A DNA stretch of 64,000 nt from Eurosta solidaginis (lineage: Eukaryota; Arthropoda; Insecta; Diptera; Tephritidae). This document shows, in pieces, positions 45,480-56,259 of this stretch (within the stretch, counting starts at the first letter, position 1; each line of letters begins with the position of its first letter). The notes below the pieces were generated by a model. The model saw only the letters and a program-made list of their open reading frames with translations, made no database searches and was not told the DNA's origin. The stretch covers positions 48,084,779 to 48,148,778 of the forward strand of contig NC_090319.1 in NCBI RefSeq assembly GCF_040869045.1. The letters run 5' to 3'. Both the position numbers and the translations under genes were made by a program.

Positions 45480-45649
45480 CAAAAAACAGTTAAACTGTAT
45501 CTGCTTAAAGTACTATTTTAATTCCATTTACCTTTCTTAAGCTATGTTATCGTTAATGTGTTGAATACAATATGGAAATTTAATATATATACATAGCATT
45601 AAGAAAATCGTTAATAAATGAATGAATGAATAAAAAATGAATGAATGAA
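45480..45649 (+). mobile_element. 3' end and TGAA tail of the CR1/L2-like LINE
   Basis: Short C-terminal coding remnant (KQLNCICLKYYF), about 100 bp of 3' UTR and an imperfect (TGAA)n tail at about 45617-45649. Confidence 0.65.
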
Positions 45650-45770
45650 GGTGCTCCGGAAAACAATGTATTCTTATCGGAACCCGCCTTTGAAAGCGGA
45701 GGAAGAGAGCAGCACCCGAATTAAATTCTCTTGGTGAGATCAATTGGCGCCAATTAACCAGTAAGTAAGT
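45650..45770 (+). pseudogene. RTE-type LINE, right half (3' end)
   Basis: Reads GAPENNVFLSEPAFESGGRE, then a SLGEINWRQLTSK-like end and an (AAGT)n-like tail at 45758-45770. It continues the KLRWLGHAM piece that stops at 39808, so the CR1/L2-like LINE split one RTE copy. The same C-terminal order is seen on the minus strand at 14270-14500. Confidence 0.65.
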
Positions 45771-46349
45771 AACTGTTTAAGTAAATTTCAGAATTTTGGT
45801 TGGTATCTCAAGCCGTGCGACACAAGCAGCTTTTTTAGTATTCCTCGATGCTGCATTGGCACTTGATTCTGGCCTGTGTTCCAAATTTCAAACATTTTAC
45901 TTACCAGGAATTTAGATATTTAAAAACTTATGGAAAGACTTCTTATTTTGCATTTAAATTAAACTCTGTTGTTTCTGCACCCTTATATAAAGGTAGTCAT
46001 ATAAAATGGGTTTTAGTAACAAATAGTGAAAACAAAGTGATTATAACTACTTTTGTTGGTTGTTGGATATAACGAATAATTCAAGGAAAATAACGATGGA
46101 GTAAAAAATGCTAGATAAACGTGTAAGTAGATTTAAGAGAAAATCGTACAGTTGTGAAGAGAGAAAAACAATTACAAACAAAAATTTTACCGAGATATAC
46201 CTGTGAAGAAATTCGGGCCGGGCTTCTTTTTCTTACATGGATATATTTTTTTTTTTTTCTTTTTTCACAAGGGTTAGACGGTTGACCACAGTTTACCAAC
46301 ACATGTAGAGTTCTAAGCGTGACTGACTGACTCTGACAGTATCTGCTCC
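45771..46349. other. unassigned sequence
   Basis: A plus-strand frame of 74 codons (45848-46072) and a minus frame at 46111-46302 are not recognised. No repeat seen. Confidence 0.4.
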
Positions 46350-46690
46350 CATTCTGCGACAGGTCTTAATTGCAATTCAAGGGGTTGTGCATCGTAACCT
46401 ACTCAATGTGTTGCCATCGCAATTTATAGCTTATCCAACCCAATTGTCAACCTCACCCAGTCGTAATGAATTCTGTTAGTCCAGCAGGCGAGGCTCCCAC
46501 GACCCAAGTTCCACGCGAATGGGTGGGTTGTGCGACCTTGAATGCTCTAGGTTACATCAAACAATGCCTTTATAGTGATATTTTTCAGAGCATGCCGGCA
46601 AAGGACCAGCAACATCGATAAGACTACCCAAAACTTTCGGTGGTCCCCTTACGTTAAAAGACGAAGAAAAACAAGTCTCATTTAGAGTTG
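46350..46690 (+). mobile_element. family T copy, longer but diverged
   Basis: Contains the upstream part shared with 54930-55105: TGCGACAGG, CAATTCAAGGGGTT, ATAGCTTATCCAACCCAATT and GTCAACCTCACC. It also holds the lower part GGCAAAGGACCAGCAACATC, CGATAAGACTACCC. The middle (CCTTAATGGTG region) is lost. Confidence 0.65.
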
Positions 46691-47439
46691 ATTTGACCCT
46701 GCAACAAGTTGCCCTGGGTGAGTGTCGGGTGTCTTGAGGCGCTAAGGAGTAAATTTCGGGATGCACTGGGACAAGCACAACAAATTACCACAAAATTTTT
46801 AAAGAAATGAAGGGATCGACATATGTTGAGATCTAGTCAAGATCATGCCCAAAGATGCAGCTATGCTTTGCGCGTAACCATTCTAAATAAATTCGTTTCC
46901 GCCACACGCAGCAAAAACTCTTATCTGAGCAGGGGTTGAGTTCAACATTGTCCCGGTGCAAGAGTATTGGTTTGTACGACTACCTTTTTGTGGTAGGGAT
47001 GCAACAAATAAAATTGGGTCACACTCAAATGACTGCCCTTGTTCAGGAAATTTCGAGTCGCTCTGATACATAGAATCGGCTACCGTGGGATCTTTAAGCA
47101 GGTTCTCTGTTCTTGTCTTGTTTTAGTATGGAGAGAATTTATCAAATCTTTTGAAGCCACACAAATTCAAGCTGTCCTCGCTTTAGTTGGCTACGTCATA
47201 CGTAAATCGCTTTACAGCTCAAAGTTTATGGTTGCACCAAATATTAATGAATTCAAGAGCAGGCACATTTCTGCTCCAATAAAACTTTCTATTCATTCAG
47301 AAATGCAAATAAATATGTTTTTGTATGAATGTGCGTTAACAATGGCAAGAAGTTCTTATAGAATTGCATTGATTTCATTTCCTTTCATTTACAGTATATA
47401 TGTATGTATGTATGTATGAATACAAGGTGTGGCAATTAA
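46691..47439. other. unassigned sequence
   Basis: A 126-codon + frame at 47039-47419 ends in a (TATG)n run and has no recognisable motif. I do not call it a gene. Confidence 0.4.
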
Positions 47440-48420
47440 TTTCTGGGATTTTAGCTTTAATTTTAAAACGGGCTACACTTTCTTTCGCCAATATCTGTAT
47501 AACGTACGAAATAAACCAAGATCAGAGAAAGGTGAGGATAACAAGTGGAGCAGCCCAGAGATCAGAGTTAGCTTCCGACCTCTGGAATGTATGACGGCCT
47601 CCTTCGCTTGTACATGCCACAAAGTGCTTTTCGTGTCCCATTCGCAGATGATGTGGCTGCCGTAATTACAGCACGGAACCGTGAGTTGTTCCAGCTTAAC
47701 TTGAACCAAGTAATGCGCAGTGTTAATAGATGGGATAGTGAGCATTGACTTCAGAAAAGACCAATTCCCTCCAAATCAACCTGGATAACCTGGGAAATAG
47801 CAAGTGCAAACACACACCTCTACGAAATACCTTAGGCGAGACTAGAGAAAGCTGCTTGTTTTCACTTTGGATTTTATACTTTTGTAAGGTGCAGAAATTT
47901 GGGTGGATGCAATGAAACTCCGAAAGTACCAAACAGCTATTACCAAAGTCCATCGCAGAGGGGCGCTGCGAATGGTCTCAGCTTACCGCAAGGTTTCCGG
48001 TAACGCAGTACTTGTTATTGCTGAACCATACCAACACATGTTCTCGCTAAGGAGATAAAATCAATTTATCACCTCCGAGGAGGTGTTGCTGCCAAGCAGG
48101 CTCTAAAAGAATATTTTCGACATTAGCAACAGCAATGACGATGCACTGCTGTAAACAAGTGGACTCGGACACTTAGTCACGAGCTGAAACCATGGTTAGA
48201 GCAGCCACAAGTGGAGACCTACTTCTACCTAACACAGTTTTCAAGTGTTCACGGCTTCTGCTGGGAATATTTCAACAGAATGGGCAAGGTTGCAAATGCG
48301 AATTGCCTATATTGTAAGTTTATAGACGATTTACGCCATACCTTTATGAATTCGATGATTTCACGCAGCAATAGAGAAGAGTGGAGGTAACGCTAGGCGA
48401 CCTATCTCATTACAGAGTCA
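47440..48420 (+). pseudogene. R1-clade LINE reverse transcriptase, C-terminal half
   Basis: Plus-strand frames give ITSGAAQRSELASDLWNV, the R1 version of the GxxQGSxLGP motif (47535-47595). Then come MYDGLLRLYMPQSAFRVPFA and DDVAAVITARN, with the catalytic FADD at about 47645; LNQVMRSVNRW; AEIWVDAMKLRKYQTAITKV; and RRGALRMVSAYRKVSGNAVL (47960-48020). The C-terminal region is WTRTLSHELKPWLE, FYLTQFSSVHGFCWEYFNRM and the knuckle CLYC-x9-H (48160-48335). At least four frameshifts. About 3 kb of 5' sequence is missing. Confidence 0.8.
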
Positions 48421-49720
48421 TACATAAGATGACGTGCGAGAGTGAAGATAGGATATGGTCAACATATAAACAAAGAATGTTCTCCTCACGAAACGGAAAT
48501 GTTTCTTAGCCCAACAACATGAAAGTATCCAAAAAGCTAACGTAGCGCGCTTCCGTACCCACATTAATGTAAAATCCAGTCCCAGATACGGAAAATGCGC
48601 AGGCGGTGGGAGGTTAGGTTTTAGTGGGTATCCCAACAAGTAAAGCAGGGAGTACGATACTCGGAGAGGCTGGCTGTTACAAAGTGTAGCATCGAAGACT
48701 AACACGGCATCATTCATTGTTAACAGGTCCCCGCTAATCAGAAAGTAAATAGAAAATTTTATATTGTCTGTCGTTTGGAAGAAGCTGCGGGCGCACTTTT
48801 CTCCTGTGGGACCCGAACTCGACAAGGATGGCTGGCTAGCATCACGATAATACATAGGCCCGCTCCTCAACCGTTGTGCAAGAGGGGGGAAAAAGGTATC
48901 AAAACTTTGTCTCACCCAAACTTTAGACCGGAAATTACTCCCTGTGACCTTCTCATTCCCCAATATGAGGTCGCTCTTCAAGGGAACTCAACTGGGCAGC
49001 ATCCAGGAGGTCCAAGAAGCTGTTACTGTGGTGCTAAACGTGTTAACTTCGGATGACTATCAAAGGCGCATAAAATCGTGAGAGAAAGGTTTGAATCACT
49101 GTATAGAGTAAGGAGGAGGCCATTGTAAAGGTCGATAGCAAAATTTTTCCTAAAATTTCACTTTCTTGTTTTTCATTGACAAATTCGTGGAACTTAATTA
49201 TCGCACCTCATATAGCAGACAAATAACATTCATTTTTCTTATAAAACCTGTGTACTTACTCACAGAATAAATAAACCCTCCAGCGCACTAAGCATTTCAG
49301 CTCTTCATCTCCTTACATTTTTCAAAAACATTTCAACAACTCTATGACGTCTTTTGTTTGAGTGAAAAGTTTCCTGAAACTCACTCTGCTCAGCTCATAT
49401 CACATATCAAAGACTGATGTATGTTGCATTCATCTTGTTTACTTCTCTTAACTGACTTCTATGTGTAGTATAAACGTCAGTACAAACTGACAACTGACTC
49501 ACTTGAATACAAAAAGGATTGCCAATCTCAATGAAATGTGCATACACGCGCCACAAGAAAAGGCGAAATTGTTGGAAAAGTGCAATGCTAAGCTTCAGAT
49601 GGCTTAGCCTATGGCAATTGTTCCATCAAAGACCACAGGTGTGCCGATGTAGGTATAGAAAATACAAGCTATAATATATATGTATATATATATACTCTAT
49701 GAAGTATTCATACATGCTTA
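48421..49720. other. about 1.3 kb, possible LINE 3' region then unassigned
   Basis: 48421-48540 may still be the C-terminal end of the R1 copy. Beyond, to 49130, the sequence is of higher GC and may be its 3' UTR or another decayed LINE, but no motif proves it. 49130-49720 is AT-rich with nothing recognised. Confidence 0.4.
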
Positions 49721-49730
49721 CATATACACT

Positions 49731-50361
49731 AGGGCGGGTCGATTTAAAAGTCGCTCATTGCTCTGTGAAAATCGTATTCTAGGGATCAAAATAAGAAACT
49801 TTGCCGAAGAAGCCATACCTCTAAAACGAATTCTGATGTCCCCCCCTTTGGGTCGAACTTTTGGGTAGGGGCAATTTCAATTCTACCTGCTATGTCTTGT
49901 GGTGGCTTAAAAAAACAACACAAGCAATTTTACGATCTGCAATTGTGTCACAGTGATACCTTCATTTTTTAAAACGCTTGAATAAAAAACCCACCCAACT
50001 ATGTTTACGACATGCAAATGCATTACAGTGATGCCTTGGTTTTAAAAGAGGGTTGTAAAAACGCTAATTTCTAATAATTTTTTTTAATTTCTTTTCTATT
50101 ACTAAGTTAAATTCATTTTTTTATTTACATATGTTCTGACTAAATAAATTTCTAAAGAGAAAAATAAACTCCAAAAAGAAAAAACATAGGCATTTCAAAG
50201 CGGGATTTTTCAAAATTTGCCCCTAAGGCCCAAAGGGGGGGAAATCAGAATTCCTTTTAGAGTTATGGTTCTTTCGGCAAAGTTTCTTATTTTGATACCT
50301 AGAATATGATTTTCACAGATCATTGGGCGATTTTTTTGCCTCCCCACAAATCGACCCGGCC
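49731..50361. mobile_element. MITE with about 140-bp inverted repeats and TA target
   Basis: The left arm (GGGCGGGTCGATTT; GAAAATCGTATTCTAGG; ATAAGAAACTTTGCCGAAG; GAATTCTGAT) is repeated inverted at 50205-50361 with few differences. TA flanks both ends (49729-49730, 50362-50363), suggesting a TA target duplication. The centre is AT-rich and non-coding. Another copy starts at 63574. Confidence 0.85.
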
Positions 50362-50905
50362 TAATATACACATAATGTATGAGCATGTTGAATGTGTGTG
50401 TGTGTGTTTGTCTGATTGAACAAAAAAGGGCCAACAGCCGCTACTCGACCTAACAACGCTCTTCTAAAGTGCCCACTAAATATTTTCCATGCAATTACGC
50501 TCGCGAACAATACGCCTGTCGGCGAAAGGCCAGTGTGGAACTTCCCAACAAACATTTAGGTTAGAAAACGATTAGAAGACGAATCGAATTCTAATGTATT
50601 TCGCTAAGGTAGAAGGTTAGAGGACGATTTGCGAAACTCTCGCGAATTATAGCATTCTCGACAAAAAGAGTACTTCGTTCTCGATATCGAGAAAAGGGTT
50701 AGAATTCTAATCGAATTCTAACATCAAATTCTAATGAGTTTCTAATGAGAATTTTGAAGTGATGCGCAATTAAGTTCAGTTATTTAAAATCAGTGAAATT
50801 TTTATTGCTTCATTATATTAAATAGGTTTATTTAGTCATAATCTTATGTATTAAGAATGAACATATTTCAATGGCTTTTCCTATTATAATAAATTAAAAC
50901 CGTAC

Positions 50906-51022
50906 TTAAAGATTGAGCTCAGCGTTGGTTTGAGGTACGGATAAGGAAGCGTTTTCTTCATGCCATTCAAATAGCACTTCAATAATCTGTTCGCTTTCCT
51001 TTTTTAACTTTTTTTTATTCAT
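50906..51022 (-). CDS. conserved small ORF, 38 aa, left arm
   Basis: Encodes a 38-residue peptide starting MNKKKLKKESEQIIEVLFEW, then HEEN, ending AELNL. The sequence is basic for eight residues and then acidic and amphipathic. The right arm has the same peptide with conservative changes, and most differences spare the frame. Just before its stop the frame differs from the right arm. It may be the first exon of a transposon gene. I do not recognise the family. Confidence 0.4.
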   Translation of the reverse strand: MNKKKLKKESEQIIEVLFEWHEENASLSVPQTNAELNL

Positions 51023-51429
51023 TTCCACTTACTAGTATTTATTATTATAAATAAAAAAACTTATTTCGCAACTTGTAATATTTCCACTGTTTTTATTTTG
51101 TTTGTATAACAATAAGAATAAGTGATCATGTCGTTTCTAACGTTAGAGAAATATTGTATTTTTACATTAGAATTCTAATGTAGTTCTCTAATGCATTTCG
51201 AATCGAAAACTAGGTTAGAGAACTCGATTAGAATTCGACTGTGAAACGATTCGAATAACACTAGAAATGCGATGTTATGATTATTGGCAAAGTTATCGAT
51301 TATTTGCACGACATGATCAGTCACAGTGTTATAGAAAAAAAAAATAAAAATACTGAAAAGTTGTGTGGAAATATTATAAGCTGAGAAATAAGTTTTTTTA
51401 TTTATAATAATAAATACTAGTAAGTGAAA

Positions 51430-51663
51430 ATGAACCAAAAAAAGTTAAAAAAGGAAAGCGAACAGATTATTGAAGTGCTATTTGAATGGCATGAAGAAAG
51501 CGCTTCCTCATCCGTACCTCAAACCAATGCCGAGCTTAATCCTGAGGAAATAAGTGGAAGCGAAAATTCCAACACAATAACTAGTACTGAAAACTGTGAA
51601 ACATACGATAGGATTTTGAATTATTTTTATTTTATTATAATTTATAAGCTTATAACTAAATAA
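51430..51663 (+). CDS. conserved small ORF, 77 aa, right arm
   Basis: Starts MNQKKLKKESEQIIEVLFEW, like the left-arm ORF, with HEESASSSVPQTNAELN in common. It continues for 40 more residues rich in E, S, N and T (EEISGSENSNTITS). An alternative start lies six bases upstream. Conservation of frame between inverted copies suggests past coding use, perhaps by an autonomous relative. No known domain is seen. Confidence 0.4.
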   Translation: MNQKKLKKESEQIIEVLFEWHEESASSSVPQTNAELNPEEISGSENSNTITSTENCETYDRILNYFYFIIIYKLITK

Positions 51664-51868
51664 AATTATCTGATATAATGAAACCATGAAATATCGCTGA
51701 TTTTAAATAACTGAACTTAATTGCGCATCACTTAAAAATTCTCATTAGAAACCCATTAGCAATAGACGTTAGAATTCGATTAGAACTCTAACCCTTTTCT
51801 CGATATCGAGAACGAAGTCCCCTTTTTGTCGAGAATGCTATAGTTCGCGACAGTTTCGCAAATCGTCC

Positions 51869-52244
51869 TCTAAACTTCTAAATAAATAAAAAATAAATAT
51901 AAGGCGCGATAACGTCCGAAGAGATCTAAGGCCGAGCTTCTCTTCCAATTTGCGTCGTGCTCCTCTTGATTTTCCCTACAAATTGGCCGGACGGGACCTA
52001 CATGATTTTATGCCGACTCCGAACGGCAGTTTTCACTGAGAGCTTTTCATGGCAGAAATACACCCGGAGCGCTTGCCAAACACTGCCGAGGGGCGACCCC
52101 GCTTAGAAAAATTTTCTTCTAATTGAAAAACCTTATTTCTAAAATTTTTGATGTTGCTTTGCCCGGGGTTTGAACCCAGGGCATCCGGTGTGGTAGGCGG
52201 AGCACGCTACCATCACACCACGGTGGCCGTCATCTAAACTTCTA
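51869..52244 (-). mobile_element. tRNA-derived SINE with target-site duplication (copy S6)
   Basis: Full-length minus-strand copy except for a small deletion near 52028. Good A and B boxes (minus-strand GGGTTTGAACCCAGGGC near 52165, shown on the + strand). 12-bp perfect duplication TCTAAACTTCTA at 51869-51880 and 52233-52244. It split the right arm of the inverted pair, so it is younger than that structure. Confidence 0.95.
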
Positions 52245-52538
52245 CCTTAGAGAAATACATTAGAATTCGATTCGTCTTCTAATCGTTTCCTAACCTAAAT
52301 GTTTGTTGGGTCAATAATCATAACATCGCATTTCTAGTGTTATTCGAATCGTTTCACAGTCGAATTCTAACCTAGTTCTCTAAGCTAGTTTTCGATTCAA
52401 AATGCATTAGAGAACTACATTAGAATTCTAATGTAAAATTACAGTATTTCTCTAACGTTAGAAACTGTGTTTGCTGGGTTATATAATATTGCACAATATA
52501 TATGCACATCAGATCGTTTACGAAAAAAAAATATTAAT

Positions 52539-54500
52539 TATACTCAGTTGAGCAGAGCTCACAGAGTATATTAAGTTTGATTGGATAACGGTTGGTTGTA
52601 CATATATAAAGGAATCGAGATAGATATAGACTTCCATATATCAAAATAATCAGGATCGAAAAAAAATGTGATTGAGCCATGTCCGTCCGTCCGTCCGTCC
52701 GGCCGTCCGTCCGTCCGTCAACACGATAACTTGAGTACATTTTGAGGTATCTTTATGAAATTTGGCACGTAGGTTCCTGAGCACTTATCTCAGATCGCTA
52801 TTTAAAATTAACGATATCGGACTATAACCACGCCCACTTTTTCGATATCGAAAATTTCGAAAAACCGAAAAAGTGCGATAATTCATTACAAAAGACATAT
52901 AAAGCGACGAAACTTGGTACATGAGTTGAACTTATGACGCAGAATAGAAAATTAGTAAAATTTTGGACAATGGGCGTGGCACCGCCCACTTTAAAAATAA
53001 GGTAATTTAAAATTTTTCCAAACTGTAATTTGGCAGTCGTTGAAGATATCATGATGAAATTTGGTAGGAACATTACTCCTATTGCTATATGTACGATTAA
53101 TAAAAATTAGCAAAATCAGAGAAGGACCACGCCCACTTTACAAAAAAAAAAATTTTTAAAGTAAAGTTTTAACAAAAAATTTAATATCTTTACATTATAT
53201 AAGTAAATTATGTCAACATTCAACTCCAGTAATGATGTGGTGCAACAAAATACAAAAATAAAAGAAAATTTCAAAATGGGCGTGGCTCCGCCCTTTTTCA
53301 TTTAATTTGTCTAGGATACTTTTAACGCCATAAGTCGAACAAAAATTAACCAATTCTTTTGAAATTTGGTAGGGGCATAGATTTTATGACGTTAACTGTT
53401 TTCTGTGAAAATGGGCGGAATCGGTTGATGCCACGCCCAGTTTTTATACACAGTCGTCCGTCTGTCCTTCCGCATGGCCGTTAACACGATAACTTGAGCA
53501 AAAATCGACATATCTTTAATGAACTTAGTTCACGTGCTAACTTGAACTCACTTTATCTTGGTATAAAAAATGAACGAAATCCGACTATGACCACGCCCAC
53601 TTTTTCGATATCGAAAATTACGAAAAATGAAAAATATACCACAATTCTATACCAAATACGAAAAAAGGGATGAAACATGGTAAGGTAATTGGATTGTTTT
53701 ATTGACGCGGAATATAACTTTAGAAAAAACTTTATAAAATGGTTGTGACACCTACCATATTAAGTAGAAGAAAATGAAAAAGTTCTGCAGGGCGAAATAA
53801 AAATCCCTTAAAATCTTGGCAGGTATTACATATATAAATAAATTAGCGCTATCCAACAGATAATATTCTGGGTCACCCTGGTCCACATTTTGGTCGATAT
53901 CTGGAAAACGCCTTCACATATACAACTACCACCACTCCCTTTTAAAACTATCATTAATACCTTTAGTTTGATACCCATATCGTACAAACGCATTCTAGAG
54001 TCACCCCTGGTCCACCTTTATGGCGATATCTCGAAAATGCGACCACCTATACAACAACCACCACTCCCTTTTAAAACCCTCATTAATACCTTTAATTTGA
54101 TACCCATATCGTACAAACACATTCTAGAGTCACCCCTGGTCCACCTTTGTGGCGATATTTCGAAAATGCGACCACCTATACAACAACCACCACTCCCTTT
54201 TAAAACCCTCATTAATACCTTTAATTTGATACCCATATCGTACAAACAAATTCTATAGTCAAACCTGATCCACCTTTATGGCTATATCCCTAAATGGCGT
54301 CCACCTATAGAACTAAGGCCCACTCCCTCATAAAATACTCTTTAATGCCTTTCATTTGATACGCATGTCATACAAACACATTCCAGGGTTTCCCTCGTTT
54401 CATTTTCCTACATGGTTATTTTCCCTTATGTTGTCACCATAGCTCTCAACTGAGTATGTAATGTTCGGTTACACCCGAACTTAACCTTCCTTACTTGTTT
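52539..54500 (+). mobile_element. D element, copy D4
   Basis: Complete plus-strand copy of 1.96 kb with both ends (TACTCAGTTGAGCAGAGC; CTCTCAACTGAGTATGTAAT and CCTTCCTTACTTGTTT). About four 130-bp units lie at 53870-54390. ATATTAAT occurs at 52531-52538 and 54503-54510, a possible 8-bp duplication. The 122-codon frame 53890-54258 is produced by the tandem repeat. Confidence 0.85.
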
Positions 54501-54693
54501 TTATATTAATAATATTTTTAAGTTCAAAATTTAAGTGGCCTATCCCAGATGTTTAGAATTTTTTAAAGAAATAATGGCATTGCTGAACAAGTAGGTAAGT
54601 ACAAGTTCGCGTTAAACCCTTCTTAATGCCAGAACCAGGTGTTACCAAAATCAGATTTTCAATGGAATAAAAATAATTGAGGGTTACACTGGA

Positions 54694-55105
54694 CAGAGTT
54701 GTTTTTGTTGTTGTAGCGATAAAGACACTCCCCGAAGGTCTTTGCGAGTGTTATCTATGTTGATGGTCCTTTGCCGAATGCAGATCCGACACGTCCCAGT
54801 AACAAGCAGCATTAGGGCACCAGCCCAGCCATTTCGGGAACGATTTTGTATGACCACATGAAACCTTCAAGGCCATACCGCCCTCCCGCCCCCTAGATCC
54901 ATGAGGAACTTGGGGTCGCCAAAGGCCCGGCTGTTAAAGTAACAGGATTCGCCGTGGGTAGGTGAGGTTGATAATTGTTTTGGATAAGCTATATGTTGCG
55001 CTGGAAACACCTTGAAAGGGTTGCGCTACAAAACCCCTTGAATCAGTTTGGTATTTAAGTCGTCTCTTACGACAGGCATACCTACCGCGGGTATGTTCTA
55101 AACCC
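54694..55105 (-). mobile_element. family T copy, longest
   Basis: Minus-strand order: TATGCCTGTCGTAAGAGACG, CAAGGGGTTTTGTAGCGCAA, ATATAGCTTATCCAAAACAA, ATCAACCTCACCTACCC, GGCGGGAGGGCGGTATGGCC, CCCGAAATGGCTGGGCTGGT, GGCAAAGGACCATCAACA, AACACTCGCAAAGACC, then a (CAA)n tail at 54694-54715. It is probably the 3' region of an R1-type LINE or a derived SINE. Confidence 0.7.
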
Positions 55106-55189
55106 CAAACCCTGCTCAGAATAATTGGTAGCTATTTGAGCGACAGAGTACTCGTTTTTGATACGGATGTGGGACCAATAAAGCACATC

Positions 55190-56235
55190 ATAAAGGGCGG
55201 TGTCTCCCTGAGGGAGATGATATTGTCGTAGTAGCAGTGGCCAAGAAACTTGATCTGCTCCAAGCATTATGTAATGACGCCATGAGATGAATAAAGGAAA
55301 GGCTGACGAACATGGGGCTGGAGATTGCTGTCAATAAGACAGAAGTGGTTTTGGTGAGCTCAAAGCGGACTGTGAATAAGTCAGTCCTAACCATAGGAGA
55401 CTATCAAATTAATTCAAAGCCTGCCTTGAAATATCTTGGAGTAAACATTGACTCAAAACTAACTTATAAGGAGCACTTGAGCTAGTGGAGCCCTAACGTG
55501 AATAATGCCCAACATGGGTGTCCCAGGCGAAGCTACCCGTCAGCTATTATCCAACGTAACCAGCTCGATATTATTATATTATTATATGCATCACCAGTAC
55601 AGCACGGATCCAAAATGGCCCAGCAAAAAGATATACTAGCAGCCTACCCTATTACGGCTATACGAATAGCATATGCCTATAGGATAGTATCCGACGACGC
55701 GATCCATGTCTTATCCAGGAAAATCCCAGCAGATCTACTCTCAGGTGAAATGGCCGATCTGTATGGCATTGGAATCAGCCCACCATCTGAAGATGCTAAG
55801 AAAAGCGCAAGGTTACGAATAATAGTTAGGTGGCAAAAACAGGGGGGAACAATCGAGAAAAGGGCGCTGGACCTGCATGCGAGTTCGAAATATAGCGGAA
55901 AGGTACGAGCGAAAAAATGGCGAACTAAATTACCACCTCACACAGATATTGAGCGGGCATAAGCGTGGGATAGAGGAGGATCCTTTCTGTCCACACTGTC
56001 CCTCCGAATTGGAAAGCGCAGAACGTATAATGTTTCACTGTCCTCGTTTTCACGGCGAAAGACTCTCTGTACACAGAATTTTGTGAGGGGAGCCTTCCAT
56101 TAAGAATTTCGTTCCCCGAATATGCGGACAAATAGATTGTGAGCAAGATGGCCTTTATAATTATGACGAAGATCATACATGCTGAAAGAGGGCGCAGAGA
56201 AATGCGCATACGAAGTAATGGCGGCTAAATCGGCT
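55190..56235 (+). pseudogene. R1-clade LINE reverse transcriptase, C-terminal half
   Basis: Starts just after the catalytic box: EGDDIVVVAVAKKLDLLQAL (55210), RLTNMGLEIAVNKTEVVLVS (55300), YQINSKPALKYLGVNIDSKL (55405). A frameshift follows, then the 154-codon frame 55498-55962 (LLYASPVQHGSKMAQQKDIL; AYPITAIRIAYAYRIVSDDA; IHVLSRKIPADLL). The C-terminal region is NGELNYHLTQILSGHKRGIE and the knuckle CPHCPSELESAERIMFHCPR (55915-56050). It differs clearly from the R1 copy at 47440, so two families are present. Confidence 0.8.
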
Positions 56236-56236
56236 T

Positions 56237-56259
56237 CCCCCCCCCCCCCCCCCCCCCCC
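56237..56259. repeat. poly-C run
   Basis: About 23 consecutive C directly after the R1 remnant. Confidence 0.95.

Larger units (their letters stand above)
39809..45649 (+). mobile_element. CR1/L2-like LINE inserted in the RTE element
   Basis: A plus-strand non-LTR element containing two later insertions (41284-43104 and 44387-45464). Its 3' end is a TGAA microsatellite tail (45615-45649), typical of L2-type elements. TGAATGAA stands at the left junction (39802-39809) as well as in the tail, consistent with insertion at a tail-like target. Without the insertions it is about 2.9 kb, 5'-truncated or starting near the endonuclease. Confidence 0.65.
50543..52481. mobile_element. inverted pair of a CCCAACAAACA-ended element
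   Basis: 50546-51170 reappears as its reverse complement over 51310-51868 and 52233-52315, so two copies stand head to head around about 51200. Ends read CCCAACAAACATTTAGGTTA at the left and AGAAACTGTGTTTGCTGGG at the right, which are inverted relatives. A second, shorter inverted pair is 51130-51290 with 52313-52470. A SINE sits in the right arm. Each arm carries the same small ORF. Homology is high but with indels; one arm lost part of the ORF region. Confidence 0.75.

Noticed and set aside
47039..47419. 126-codon + frame
   Set aside because: No motif, ends in a (TATG)n run, no homologous copy in the window.
48418..48981. 187-codon minus-strand frame, the longest not in a simple repeat or recognised element
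   Set aside because: It partly opposes the R1 LINE C-terminal end, has no recognisable domain and a chance-like composition. I would change this view only with expression data.
52531..54510. 8-bp ATATTAAT target duplication for D4
   Set aside because: A low-complexity match in AT-rich flanks; D3 shows no comparable duplication and D2 has a 63-bp one. Kept only as a possibility.
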